Of a stretch of DNA of 58,123 nucleotides, positions 7,410 through 15,877 are shown in pieces. The number at the start of each line of letters is the position of its first letter. The stretch's first letter is position 1. Origin of the DNA: Methylocaldum sp. 14B (GTDB lineage Bacteria; Pseudomonadota; Gammaproteobacteria; Methylococcales; Methylococcaceae); NCBI RefSeq assembly GCF_002005105.1, contig NZ_MSCV01000042.1:1-58123 (forward strand). Direction: 5' to 3'. Below the pieces are notes generated by a model. It made no database searches, was not told the DNA's origin, and saw only the letters and a program-made list of their open reading frames with translations. A program made the translations under genes and the position numbers.

Positions 7410-10016
7410 ATGAAATCTCGATTTCCTAACCAAGCACAGACGCCGAGAAACATCGGAACCTATTGGGCTGTCGTATTGATCGCCTGGCTGAGCATGCAAC
7501 CGATCATGGGGGCTGCCGCACTCCCGGTGTCGCAATCCGCCAGCGAGTCGAAAGCCCCGCCCGATGTCCTCGCTCGGCTGGAGGCGGGAGCGCCGCAGGA
7601 TCTGATCGTGTTGTTCGACGATACCGCCATCGAGAAGGAAGCAGCCGATCTTCGCGCCCAAAAGGGGCTAGGCTACGACGACGCGTCTATCCTGGCCTTC
7701 AAATCGGGCCGTTACCGTACTCTGAAGCAACGGGCCTTGGCGGCGCCCGGCGCTGCGGAGCGCGAGTTGCTGCGGGATTATGAGCATCTGCCCATGGCAT
7801 TCCTGCGGTTTCGGACGGCGGGGGCCTTGCGAGCATTGTTGTCGCGTCCCGAAGTCAAAGCGGTCTATCCCGACCTCGTACTCCACCACAAGCTGAACGA
7901 GAGTCTGCCCCTGATCCATCAACCGATACCCATGGGCTCCGGTCGAAACGGTGCGAATACCACCGTCGCCGTGCTCGATACGGGCGTGGATTACACCCAT
8001 TCCGCTTTCGGCTCCTGCACCGCACCGGGCGTTCCTTCAGGCTGCAAGGTGGTGGCGGCAGTGGATATCGCGGCCGACGACAATACCCGCGACGACAACG
8101 GCCACGGCACCAACGTGGCGGGGATCGCGCTGGGCGTTGCGCCGGGAGCGAAAGTCGCGTCCCTGGACGTATTTACCGGCTCGACCGCCTTCGGCAGCGA
8201 CGTCATTGGTGGAATCGACTGGGCCATCGCGAACCGGTCGGCCTACAATATCGTCGCCATCAACATGAGCCTGGGCGCCGACACGAAGTTCACTAGTCCG
8301 TGCAGCCAGCTCTCCGGAGCGAACGGCAATCCGTTCCGGACGCCCATCGCTAATGCCCGGGGCGCCGGCATTCTGACCGTGGCGGCCGCCGGCAACGAGG
8401 CATACCTGGACGGGCTGCCCATGCCGGCGTGCACGCCCGAGGCGGTCTCGGTCGGTGCGGTGTACGACGCGAACCAGGGCCAAAAAGCCTGGTCCGTCTG
8501 CACCGACGCGACTACCGCAGCGGACAAGGTAACCTGCTTCTCCAATACGGCATCTTTTCTGACCTTGCTGGCGCCGGGCGCAATGATCAGTGCCGCCGGC
8601 TGGATTGCCGGCGGAACATCGCAGGCCACACCTCATGCTGCGGGCGCGGTGGCCGTGCTGCGTGCGGCGTTCCCCTCGGAGACGCTGGATCAGACCGTCG
8701 CCCGCCTGACCGGAACCGGCATCCCGGTCACCGACACGCGGCCTGCGGCTGCCATTACCAAGCCGCGCATAGACTTCACGGCCCTTTTCCCGCCCCCCAC
8801 GAACGACCACTTCGCAAACCACATCGCGCTGAGCGGCGCGTCGGGTCAAACCAACGGCTCAAACGAGTTCGCGAGCAAGGAGACGGGGGAGCCCAACCAC
8901 GCCGGAAATGCCGGCGGGAAATCCATCTGGTGGACATGGACCGCGCCTGCCTCGGGCCAACTGACCCTGGATACGTTGGGCGGCGCCGTCGATACATTGC
9001 TGGCTGTCTATACCGGAACGGCGGTCAATGGCTTGACGGCAAAAGCCTCCAGCGACGACAGCGGTGGGGCTCAGAGTCAGGTCGGTTTGACCGTACAACC
9101 TGGAACGACCTACCAGATCGCCGTGGACGGCAAAAACGGCGCCTACGGCGCCATTGCCCTCCACTGGAATTTCATCGAGAACGCCGCGGATCTCTCGGTC
9201 ATCTTGTCCGACAATCCGGATCCCGTTCTTCAAGGGGGCGAACTGGTTTATTCCGCCACCGTGACCAACCAAGGCCCCGCTGTGGCGGTCGGAACGAGCC
9301 TGACTGACACACTTCCGGCCGGCGCGAGTTTCCTCTCGGCGTCTCCCGGCTGTTCCCACCTGGCAGGTACGGTCACCTGCAATCTCGGCGACCTCCCATC
9401 CGGCGGTTCCGCCACCGCAACGATCAGCGTGCAGGCCAATGCCGCGGGTTCCATTCAGAATACTATCCAAGCCGCTTCCGCCACGCCGGATGCCGATCCC
9501 GCCAATAATGCGGCCTCAGCCGACACCACGGTGACTGCCGCCGCCGATCTTGCGGTCACCTTGAACGATAGCCCTGACCCCGTCGCTGTGGGTGCTCAGC
9601 TCGCTTATCAGATCACCGTCATCAACTCGGGTCCCGCGGATGCCCAAGGCGTCACGGTGACTGACGCGCTTCCCTCGGGTGCGGTTTTTCTATCCGCCTC
9701 GGCCAGTTGTACTCACAGCAACGGGGTCGTAACCTGCGATCTGGGTCCGCTAACGAATGGCGGAGCCGGCACCGCTTTCATCAATGTTCAGCCCGTCGCC
9801 GCCGGCAGCCTGCTCAATTCCGTCAGCTTGAGCAGTCCGACAGCCGATCCGAATTCCGCAAACAACAGCGCCGGCGCATCGACCACGGTCAATGACGCTT
9901 TCCCGCCTGAATCCGGCGACGACGGCGATATTCCCACGCTACCCCAATGGGGCATGGTGGTCATGGGCGCGATGCTCTGGCTTGGCCGCCTCGTGACGAA
10001 ACGGATTATTCCATAA
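7410..10016 (+). CDS. Subtilisin-family (S8) serine protease with DUF11 repeats and IPTL-CTERM tail
   Basis: I use ATG 7410 (a GTG two codons earlier is possible), giving 868 aa. A signal-like hydrophobic segment (WAVVLIAWLSMQPIMGAAA) is followed by a propeptide. The S8 catalytic triad is complete: Asp near 190 (VAVLDTGVD), His near 232 (DNGHGTN), Ser near 403 (GGTSQATPH). After a jelly-roll-like segment come two DUF11 repeats (about 592-705 and 711-827), each starting ADL and containing a PDPV segment, TDTLPAG or TDALPSG, and a VTCxLG motif. The end is a textbook IPTL-CTERM: IPTLPQWG, a hydrophobic helix, then RLVTKR. The exosortase gene just upstream is the expected processing enzyme. It is predicted to be a surface or matrix-associated protease. 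Confidence 0.92.
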   Translation: MKSRFPNQAQTPRNIGTYWAVVLIAWLSMQPIMGAAALPVSQSASESKAPPDVLARLEAGAPQDLIVLFDDTAIEKEAADLRAQKGLGYDDASILAFKSGRYRTLKQRALAAPGAAERELLRDYEHLPMAFLRFRTAGALRALLSRPEVKAVYPDLVLHHKLNESLPLIHQPIPMGSGRNGANTTVAVLDTGVDYTHSAFGSCTAPGVPSGCKVVAAVDIAADDNTRDDNGHGTNVAGIALGVAPGAKVASLDVFTGSTAFGSDVIGGIDWAIANRSAYNIVAINMSLGADTKFTSPCSQLSGANGNPFRTPIANARGAGILTVAAAGNEAYLDGLPMPACTPEAVSVGAVYDANQGQKAWSVCTDATTAADKVTCFSNTASFLTLLAPGAMISAAGWIAGGTSQATPHAAGAVAVLRAAFPSETLDQTVARLTGTGIPVTDTRPAAAITKPRIDFTALFPPPTNDHFANHIALSGASGQTNGSNEFASKETGEPNHAGNAGGKSIWWTWTAPASGQLTLDTLGGAVDTLLAVYTGTAVNGLTAKASSDDSGGAQSQVGLTVQPGTTYQIAVDGKNGAYGAIALHWNFIENAADLSVILSDNPDPVLQGGELVYSATVTNQGPAVAVGTSLTDTLPAGASFLSASPGCSHLAGTVTCNLGDLPSGGSATATISVQANAAGSIQNTIQAASATPDADPANNAASADTTVTAAADLAVTLNDSPDPVAVGAQLAYQITVINSGPADAQGVTVTDALPSGAVFLSASASCTHSNGVVTCDLGPLTNGGAGTAFINVQPVAAGSLLNSVSLSSPTADPNSANNSAGASTTVNDAFPPESGDDGDIPTLPQWGMVVMGAMLWLGRLVTKRIIP

Positions 10017-10080
10017 GGAATCTCTGATTAAGTCCTTCGACAGGCCTGTCCTGAACCAATCTCCGAACGGGCTTCCGTTT
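10017..10080. other. Solitary IS5-like end plus hairpin after the protease gene
   Basis: GGAATCTCTGATTAAGTC right after the protease stop matches the left end of the IS5-type element at 43686 (GGAATCTCTGAATAAATC) at 16 of 18 positions, but no transposase is nearby. It is followed by a TCGAAGG-type repeat fragment and by CCGAACGG-GCTT-CCGTTTCGG, an imperfect hairpin that may serve as terminator although no T-run follows. Confidence 0.5.
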
Positions 10081-10217
10081 CGGAAACTGTCACGTGACCT
10101 TCAAACGGCGGTCACAAACGGCCGTTACCGTGTCTTCGCTCTACGGGACCGGCAGATTTTCCGTTGAAAGCCCCCGTGATCGATTTCTCCGAAACAAAAT
10201 TCCAAAAGGACAACAAC

Positions 10218-12713
10218 ATGATGCGCAAGGTATTGACCGGCGCGGTGCTTGCGGCGCTGGGCCCTGCCGCGTACGCCGCGACGCCGGTTTTCATCAATGA
10301 AATCCACTACGACAACGCCGGGACGGACGCTGGCGAAGCCATCGAGATCGCGGGGCCGGCCGGCACCGATCTGAGCGGCTGGAAAATCGTCCGCTACAAC
10401 GGCAACGGCGGCGGCACGTACGCCACGCCCGCCGCGACCACGTCCGAAACCCTTTCCGGGACGATTCCGGACCTGGGCGGTACCGGCTACGGCGTGATCA
10501 CGATCGCTTACAACCAGGACGGATTGCAGAACGGCGCCCCGGACGGCATCGCCCTGGTGGATGCGTCCAATCAAATCGTTCAGTTTCTGAGTTACGAGGG
10601 CATGTTCACCGCCACCAACGGGCTTGCCAACGGCCTCACCAGCACCGATATCGGCGTCAGCGAAAGCAGTTCCACACCGGTCGGCGGATCCTTGCAGCTT
10701 ACCGGAAACGGCATTTTCTACGAGGACTTCACTTGGGTAGCTTCTTCCGGTAACACCTTCGGTGCGCTCAATGCCGGGCAGTCTTTCGCTTCCGCTCCGC
10801 CCCCGCCATCCTCCGTCAGCCTGATCAGTACGGTGCAGGGCACCGGCCTGTCCAGTCCCGTCGTAGGTGCGGCCGTGACGGTGGAGGCCGTTGTTGTGGG
10901 CGACTTCCAGGGCGCGACCGAGTTGAGCGGCTTCTTCGTTCAGGAGGAGCCGGCGGATTACGATGCCGATCCCGCTTCGTCCGAAGGCTTGTTCGTCAAC
11001 TCCACTATCGCCGTCGATCCGGGCGATTGGGTGCGGGTGACCGGAACCGTGACCGAAACCAACGGCCTGACGACGCTGAACGCCTCCTCGGTAACTGTAC
11101 TCGCCAGCGGAAACCCGCTGCCGGCGGCGACGCCCGTAACCCTGCCCTTCGACGGATCGGCCACCGATCGGGAGCGCTACGAAGGCATGCTGATCAACTT
11201 GCCCCAGAGCTTGACCGTCACCGAAAACTTCCAGCTGGGCCGCTTCGGCCAGATCGTGGTGTCCTCGGACGGTCGCCTTCGGAATCCGACGCACGTCGCT
11301 TTGCCTGGCGCGGCGGCGAATGCGGTGGCGGCGGCCAACGACCTGAATCGGTTGTTCGTGGATGACGGCTCCAACGTCCAGAATCCCGACCCGGTGATTT
11401 TCCCGGCTCCCGGCTTGAGCGCCGGCAACACGCTACGGAGCGGCGACACGCTGACCGGCGCGACCGGGGTGATGAGCTACGCCTTCGGTGCTTTCCGCCT
11501 GCTGCCCACGGCGGACCCCCTGTTCGTGGCGGACAATCCGCGCCCCGCGGTTCCGCCCGCGTTGCCCGGCATCGGATCGCTCCGCATTGCCAGTTTCAAC
11601 GTGCTGAACTACTTCAACGGCGACGGCTTCGGCGGCGGATTCCCGACGGCCCGCGGCGCCGAGAACCCGGCCGAGTTCACCCGCCAGAAAGACAAGATCG
11701 TCCCCGCCATCCACGGCCTGAACGCCGACGTGATCGGCCTCATGGAAATCGAGAACGACGACGATGCTTATCCGGCGATCCGGGATCTGGTGGACAGCCT
11801 CAACGTCTATGCCGGGTCCGCTCAGTACGCCTTCATCGACACCGGCATCGTCGGCACCGACGAGATCCGCGTGGCGCTGATCTACAAGCCGGCGAAAGTG
11901 AGCCCGGTCGGGTCGTTCGCGATCCTGGACTCCTCGGTCGATCCCGATTTCATCGACACCAAGAATCGGCCCGCGCTGGCCCAGACCTTCCTGGACAAGC
12001 TGTCCAACAAGAAGCTGACGGTGGTCGTGAATCACTTGAAGTCCAAAGGCTCGGCTTGCACCGACGTGGGAGACCCGGACGTGGGCGACGAGCAGGGAAA
12101 CTGCAACCTGACCCGGACCAGGGCTGCCCAGGCCCTGGCCGACTGGCTGGCGGCGGATCCCACCGGGAGCGGCAACACCGATGTCCTGGTCATCGGCGAT
12201 CTGAATGCCTACGCCAAGGAAGATCCCATCCGGACCCTGGAACAGAACGGCTTTACCAATCAGGTCGCGGCTTTCCTTGGCGAGGACGCATATTCCTACG
12301 TGTTCGACGGCGAAGCAGGCTATCTGGATCATGCCCTGTCCAGTTTGACGCTCACTTATCAGGTCAAGGGCGTCGCGGAATGGCACATCAACGCGGACGA
12401 GCCGATCGCGCTCGACTACAACACCGACTTCAAGACGCCGGATCAGGTCACCAGCTTCTACAGTGCCGATCCGTATCGTTCGTCGGACCACGATCCGGTC
12501 GTGGTGGAAGTGCTGGTGCCGGGCGATCTCGACAAGGACGGCGACGTCGACGTAGCGGACCAGAACCGCTTCCGCTCCGCCTTGGGCAAGTGTTCGGGCC
12601 AATCCGGCTATTTGGCGGAGGCTAACTACGACGGCGTCGGCTGCGTGACCTATGCCGACTACCAGCGCTGGTATGGCCACTACACTGCCTATCGTGTCAA
12701 CGCAGGCCTTTAA
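10218..12713 (+). CDS. ExeM/NucH-type extracellular endonuclease with dockerin-like C-terminus
   Basis: The start is taken at ATG 10218 (AAGGA 7 bases upstream); an in-frame start at 10164 would put 18 extra residues before the signal peptide (MMRKVLTGAVLAALGPAAYA). Domains of the 831-aa protein in order are a lamin-tail-like domain (FINEIHYDNAGTDAGEAIEI), an OB-fold segment (VVGDFQGATELSGFFVQEE), and an endonuclease/exonuclease/phosphatase domain with IASFNVLNYF, LMEIENDD, VVVNHLKSKG, VIGDLNAYAKEDP and the final SSDHDPV. These are the metal and catalytic residues of extracellular nucleases such as ExeM. The last 60 residues read GDLDKDGDVDVADQNRF and, later, NYDGVGCVTYADYQRW: two EF-hand-like loops as in type I dockerins. 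It probably scavenges extracellular DNA. The next gene encodes a cohesin-like protein. Confidence 0.9.
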   Translation: MMRKVLTGAVLAALGPAAYAATPVFINEIHYDNAGTDAGEAIEIAGPAGTDLSGWKIVRYNGNGGGTYATPAATTSETLSGTIPDLGGTGYGVITIAYNQDGLQNGAPDGIALVDASNQIVQFLSYEGMFTATNGLANGLTSTDIGVSESSSTPVGGSLQLTGNGIFYEDFTWVASSGNTFGALNAGQSFASAPPPPSSVSLISTVQGTGLSSPVVGAAVTVEAVVVGDFQGATELSGFFVQEEPADYDADPASSEGLFVNSTIAVDPGDWVRVTGTVTETNGLTTLNASSVTVLASGNPLPAATPVTLPFDGSATDRERYEGMLINLPQSLTVTENFQLGRFGQIVVSSDGRLRNPTHVALPGAAANAVAAANDLNRLFVDDGSNVQNPDPVIFPAPGLSAGNTLRSGDTLTGATGVMSYAFGAFRLLPTADPLFVADNPRPAVPPALPGIGSLRIASFNVLNYFNGDGFGGGFPTARGAENPAEFTRQKDKIVPAIHGLNADVIGLMEIENDDDAYPAIRDLVDSLNVYAGSAQYAFIDTGIVGTDEIRVALIYKPAKVSPVGSFAILDSSVDPDFIDTKNRPALAQTFLDKLSNKKLTVVVNHLKSKGSACTDVGDPDVGDEQGNCNLTRTRAAQALADWLAADPTGSGNTDVLVIGDLNAYAKEDPIRTLEQNGFTNQVAAFLGEDAYSYVFDGEAGYLDHALSSLTLTYQVKGVAEWHINADEPIALDYNTDFKTPDQVTSFYSADPYRSSDHDPVVVEVLVPGDLDKDGDVDVADQNRFRSALGKCSGQSGYLAEANYDGVGCVTYADYQRWYGHYTAYRVNAGL

Positions 12714-12722
12714 ACAGCGATC

Positions 12723-12752
12723 GGCCGCCCCGTTGCAACGAGGCGGCCCTTT
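12723..12752 (+). terminator. Stem-loop terminator after the nuclease gene
   Basis: GGCCGCC (12723-12729) pairs with GGCGGCC (12742-12748) around an inner CGTTGCAACG palindrome, followed by CTTT. It separates the nuclease gene from the cohesin-like gene, which has its own ribosome site. Confidence 0.7.
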
Positions 12753-12773
12753 ACCCCTAACTGGAGATAAACG

Positions 12774-13382
12774 ATGTTGATTTTTAAAGCCCGCCTCGCA
12801 ATTGCCATTCTGGGGCTATTGGCCGTGGCCCCTTCCCACTCGGCCGTGGTGTCGCTCAATTTGGTCGGGAATGCCCCCGTGCTGGTTGGCGACAGCTTCA
12901 GTATCGATTTAACGTTGACTCAGCCCTTCGATGGGTTGGACGCTTCCGATGAATTGCTGGCGTTCGGATTCGACACGGTGCTGAACGGTACCGCCGCTCA
13001 GTTCACCGGCGTCACGTATTCGCCGTCCTTCAGCGATGACAGCGGCCTGCTCGGACTGGATTTGGCGGGATCGGCCTTCCCCGGCATCCCCAATCTTCCG
13101 GCTAATCAGACACTGACTCTGGCGACGCTCAATTTCCAGGCGTTGTACGCCGGAAATATTGATTTGGGCGTGTTGGGCAATCCGTCCGAACCCAATCAAG
13201 GATTGTTCTTCAGCCTCTCGGGGCCGCTCGCCGCCAATGCCGGTCTGTCCTTGAGCATTCAGTCCAGCGCGGTTCCCGTACCGGCCGCCTTTTGGCTGTT
13301 CGCCAGCGGGATCTCGGGGCTGGTGGTGCGGAGTGCATGCCGAAAAGGTTGTACGATCGGCGCACTCAGTCTACGAAGATAG
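12774..13382 (+). CDS. Cohesin-like exported protein with VPxPA/PEP-CTERM tail
   Basis: This 202-aa protein has GGAG about 8 bases before the ATG and a signal peptide (FKARLAIAILGLLAVAPSHS). The mature part has the cohesin/carbohydrate-binding-like pattern: VGDSFSIDLTLTQPF, then LLAFGFDTVLNG, then QTLTLATLNFQALYAGNIDLGVLG. This matches the order of strands in cohesins (VGDxFxVxV, FDxxL, LATxxFxAxxxG). The tail AVPVPAAFWLFASGISGLVV is a VPLPA/PEP-CTERM sorting helix, but it is followed by an unusually long basic tail. The gene ends exactly in a 15-bp sequence repeated on the far side of the downstream MITE, so the tail may have been altered by that insertion. It may anchor the dockerin-like nuclease encoded upstream (inference). 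Confidence 0.75.
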   Translation: MLIFKARLAIAILGLLAVAPSHSAVVSLNLVGNAPVLVGDSFSIDLTLTQPFDGLDASDELLAFGFDTVLNGTAAQFTGVTYSPSFSDDSGLLGLDLAGSAFPGIPNLPANQTLTLATLNFQALYAGNIDLGVLGNPSEPNQGLFFSLSGPLAANAGLSLSIQSSAVPVPAAFWLFASGISGLVVRSACRKGCTIGALSLRR

Positions 13383-13514
13383 CCGTTGGGCCAACGGGTT
13401 TGTCGGCAAAGGATTGCCGACCTACGAATGCTTGAATCCATTCACCCGAGCCGAAGGCGCCAACGACTTCCGCCAAGCCTGTTTTGTCGTACGAGCGAGA
13501 TGAAAACGCTCTAA
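13383..13514. repeat. Dispersed MITE-like repeat (family A), flanked by a 15-bp direct repeat
   Basis: The copy runs from CCGTTGGGCCAACGG to GATGAAAACGCTCTAA and contains TTGCCGACCTACGAATGC. It is bracketed by AGTCTACGAAGATAG at 13368-13382 and 13514-13528. The left copy is the last four codons plus stop of the cohesin-like gene. Confidence 0.75.
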
Positions 13515-13528
13515 GTCTACGAAGATAG

Positions 13529-14105
13529 GCTTTGATCCCAGCCGTTGCCAAAGCTAACCCGTCCCAATTCGCTCGGCTCTTCGTGTGGACGCGGGCCGGT
13601 GTACGGCTGGCGGAAACGTGATCAGGCTCCGAACCAAGACCTTCCCGGCGGTTTTTCTCTTCGCCAAGCCCAAACGCGGCTTGGGCTTGGCTTACGAGCA
13701 CCTCGAAGTTTTTCGAGGTGCCTGACCAACGGATGCAGGCGGCCGGGGACCAAGCGGGACCTGATCCGCCGATTCGACCTGGCGTATCGGCAGAGTGCCT
13801 TCGGTCTATCGCCATCCGCTGCCGCCGCGCCGCTTCCAGCACGAATGGTTTCCCCTCGCTGGCTCATCTCATCACCTGCGCACGAAGCTCGGCCTTGAAC
13901 GGCTGTCTCGGTAATTTCGCCATCTCGTTCCACCACCAATCACCGGATTTACGCGATTGATGGTGTCCACTTTTTTGAGCCTGGCTCACTGGCTCATGGA
14001 GAAGGAGACTGGACAGAATCCACCTAATCGGTCTCCGACGAGTCATTTGTCATAAATTGATTACATAGATTTAACCAATCATTAACTGACGTGTAACAGT
14101 CTCGG
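13529..14105. other. Gene-free stretch with two strong hairpins
   Basis: I see no convincing gene. Two perfect stem-loops stand close together: GCCAAGCCCAA/TTGGGCTTGGC (13663-13673 with 13681-13691) and GCACCTCGAA/TTCGAGGTGC (13698-13721). They could be terminators for the upstream CTERM gene or part of a small RNA. The right part (14040-14105) becomes AT-rich and probably holds the promoter of the riboswitch-controlled gene. Confidence 0.5.
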
Positions 14106-14189
14106 CTTAATTTGACCGGGTATTTCGAAAAAATGAGCAAGGAGGCTTAGGTCGGTTACCGGTCACGTCAAGCTGTAGGACCAGCTGAA

Positions 14190-14290
14190 CGTGTTTGCCG
14201 AAGAGCCACACCCGCCGTGAGGCGGGGCCGGAAAGCCACGGGTCTCGCGTTTGTCGAGATCGCCGGGCCGCCTCCCGAGTGATGGGGAGG
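14190..14290 (+). promoter_or_regulatory. Probable c-di-GMP-I (GEMM) riboswitch
   Basis: The conserved GEMM blocks appear in order: AGAGCCACACC, a GNRA-capped hairpin CCCGCC-GTGA-GGCGGG, then GGCCGGAAAGCCACGGGTCT, a second helix (GGTCTCG with CGAGATC), and GCCGGGCCGCC. A downstream CCTCCC-GAGTGAT-GGGGAGG hairpin could be the expression platform. It lies about 80 bp before a CTERM exported protein gene, a typical target of c-di-GMP control. Confidence 0.68.
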
Positions 14291-14373
14291 ACCGTGGCAC
14301 CGCTCACCACCTGTGGGCAGAATCACGGACATCACTGTGAGTTCAACGTCAACACAGTGAAAAGGTAATTCGG

Positions 14374-15240
14374 ATGAAACCAAGTAAGATCATTTCGGCG
14401 CTCGCTTTGACGGGCGTCGGATTCTCAAGTACTGCCGGTGCGGCAACCTTGCCGAACTGGGTGGGTACCGCGGACTACACCGTCGTGGGCGGTTCGGCCG
14501 GCGAAGTGGTCGGTCCCTTCGATACTTACGACTTCGCGGCGGGCGACGGCGGTCTGGCATTGCTCGTACCGGACACGATCGCCAATCCCTCCCAAATTAC
14601 GGTGGGAGACATCTATTCAGGCGTGTACCAGTCTTACGTCACCAACCATCAGTTGGGCACCTCCACGGTGAGCAACCCCAAACTGAACGTCTCTTACGAG
14701 TTGACCACCCAGTCGGCTTTCCAAACACAAGTCACGAACGCGCAGAATCTGGGCAACGGGCTGTGGACCATCAACTTCCAGGTGTTGAGTGGCTCGCTGG
14801 ACCTGTTTTTCGACAGCGCCGTCAATCGCGACGTAACCGGTGACACGGGCATCACGGACGGCACCAATATTCTTAAGGGATCGGTGACGGGCGGAACCGG
14901 GGTCGTCACGGTAAGCACCCAGTTTCCTTCCGGTCTTGGCGTAACCTCGAGCGAATTTACCTTCGTCGGAAACACCAGTTTCTATGATTCGGCGGTATAC
15001 GATCCCGATACCATCGGCGGCGGCCAGTCGTTGTTCTCCCTGTTCGTCAGAAACCCCACCGCACCTCCCGCCATCTCTTCGGTCGGCGGCATACCGGTTA
15101 CATCGACGAGCATTCTCTACCAGGCGGATGGATCGCTCACGCTGACGGCGGTACCGGTTCCAGCGGCCTTCTGGCTGCTCGCTAGTGCCTTGGCCGGCAT
15201 GAGCGTCATCTCTCGCCGTTCCAGCAAATTGGCTGCGTGA
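14374..15240 (+). CDS. Exported protein with VPxPA/PEP-CTERM sorting tail
   Basis: This 288-aa protein has a signal peptide (KIISALALTGVGFSSTAGAA), a Thr/Ser/Gly-rich beta mature region with no domain I recognise (FQVLSGSLDLFFDSAVNRDV, VTSSEFTFVGNTSFYDS), and the tail AVPVPAAFWLLASALAGMSV followed by SRRSSK. That tail is the VPLPA/PEP-CTERM type: PAAxW, a membrane helix and a basic end. AAGG precedes the ATG by about 9 bases. The gene sits behind a probable c-di-GMP riboswitch, so its expression probably follows the biofilm/motility switch. The exosortase for this tail type is not in the window; the nearby XrtH is expected to serve IPTL tails. It is probably a surface or matrix protein of unknown function. 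Confidence 0.82.
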   Translation: MKPSKIISALALTGVGFSSTAGAATLPNWVGTADYTVVGGSAGEVVGPFDTYDFAAGDGGLALLVPDTIANPSQITVGDIYSGVYQSYVTNHQLGTSTVSNPKLNVSYELTTQSAFQTQVTNAQNLGNGLWTINFQVLSGSLDLFFDSAVNRDVTGDTGITDGTNILKGSVTGGTGVVTVSTQFPSGLGVTSSEFTFVGNTSFYDSAVYDPDTIGGGQSLFSLFVRNPTAPPAISSVGGIPVTSTSILYQADGSLTLTAVPVPAAFWLLASALAGMSVISRRSSKLAA

Positions 15241-15877
15241 GCCTCGCATGGCAAGCCCATTTGGTGAATGGGCGAGGATTCGGTGCAAATCTGCTTCGCT
15301 GACTGCGGAAGCAGACGGCGCGGCCGAACGTCACAACCGGGCCGGCGCTTATCCCGGTCCGGTTCCTCGAGCCGACCGCCAGCCGGAACGGCCGAGGCCA
15401 GTGCTGCAATTATCATCCTCATGACGCAGCGTCGCTAAAAGTCCGCGACAACTCTTGAGGAACTTCACCCTCGGGCTCGAACACTGCGCGCGAGCCAGTT
15501 CGGCGCCGGCGAGCCCCCTCCGGCGCAGGGCTTCCAACAAGAGCTAGCCGACACCCGTTGTTTGTCCTCGGTGGCGGCAAAGTGGGTTTGTGCTGCTTGG
15601 CGCCAGGGAGCCGCGAGATCATCGGCGGCGTCGAAGTCCGGGATGAGCCGATCCGGCGGCGCGCCACGTGCGCGAACAGTTCACGTTGTCCGGTACCATG
15701 GATCACGGCGGAATCTCCTCAAAAATTCAATGTCAGCAGTTGAATTTTAAGGGCTTTTCGATTCCGCCCACCCTCCTTTCATGAACTATGCAGGCTTGGG
15801 ACCTCACGCAACAAAACCCCGCCGGAGGCTTCGATTTCTCGCTCCCGATCGCTCGGTGATCGGGTTTACAGTGCCCC
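15241..15877. other. Gene-free stretch
   Basis: No gene with recognisable homology is seen. On the minus strand a GTG at about 15706 follows GAGGAG and opens a 95-codon frame, but its composition is Pro/Arg-rich and low-complexity. The last 90 bases, near 15780-15870, may hold the transcription end of the glycerophosphodiesterase gene. Confidence 0.5.

Noticed and set aside
8037-9470. Long frames antisense to the subtilase gene
   Set aside because: No motifs, starts or ribosome sites; the sense strand holds a full catalytic triad and sorting tail.
13366-13939. Frames on both strands across the hairpin region after the cohesin-like gene
   Set aside because: They run through the MITE and the two perfect stem-loops and show no recognisable domain or consistent start.
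15241-15420. Possible cobalamin-riboswitch-like sequence (GGATTCGGTGCAAATCTG, GCTGACTGCGGAAGC)
   Set aside because: Only parts resemble the conserved boxes, the GCCACTG box is not in the right place, and no B12-related gene follows on either strand.
15419-15706. 95-codon frame on the minus strand starting at GTG after GAGGAG
   Set aside because: It is Pro/Arg-rich and low-complexity without a domain; a chance frame in GC-rich DNA is more likely.
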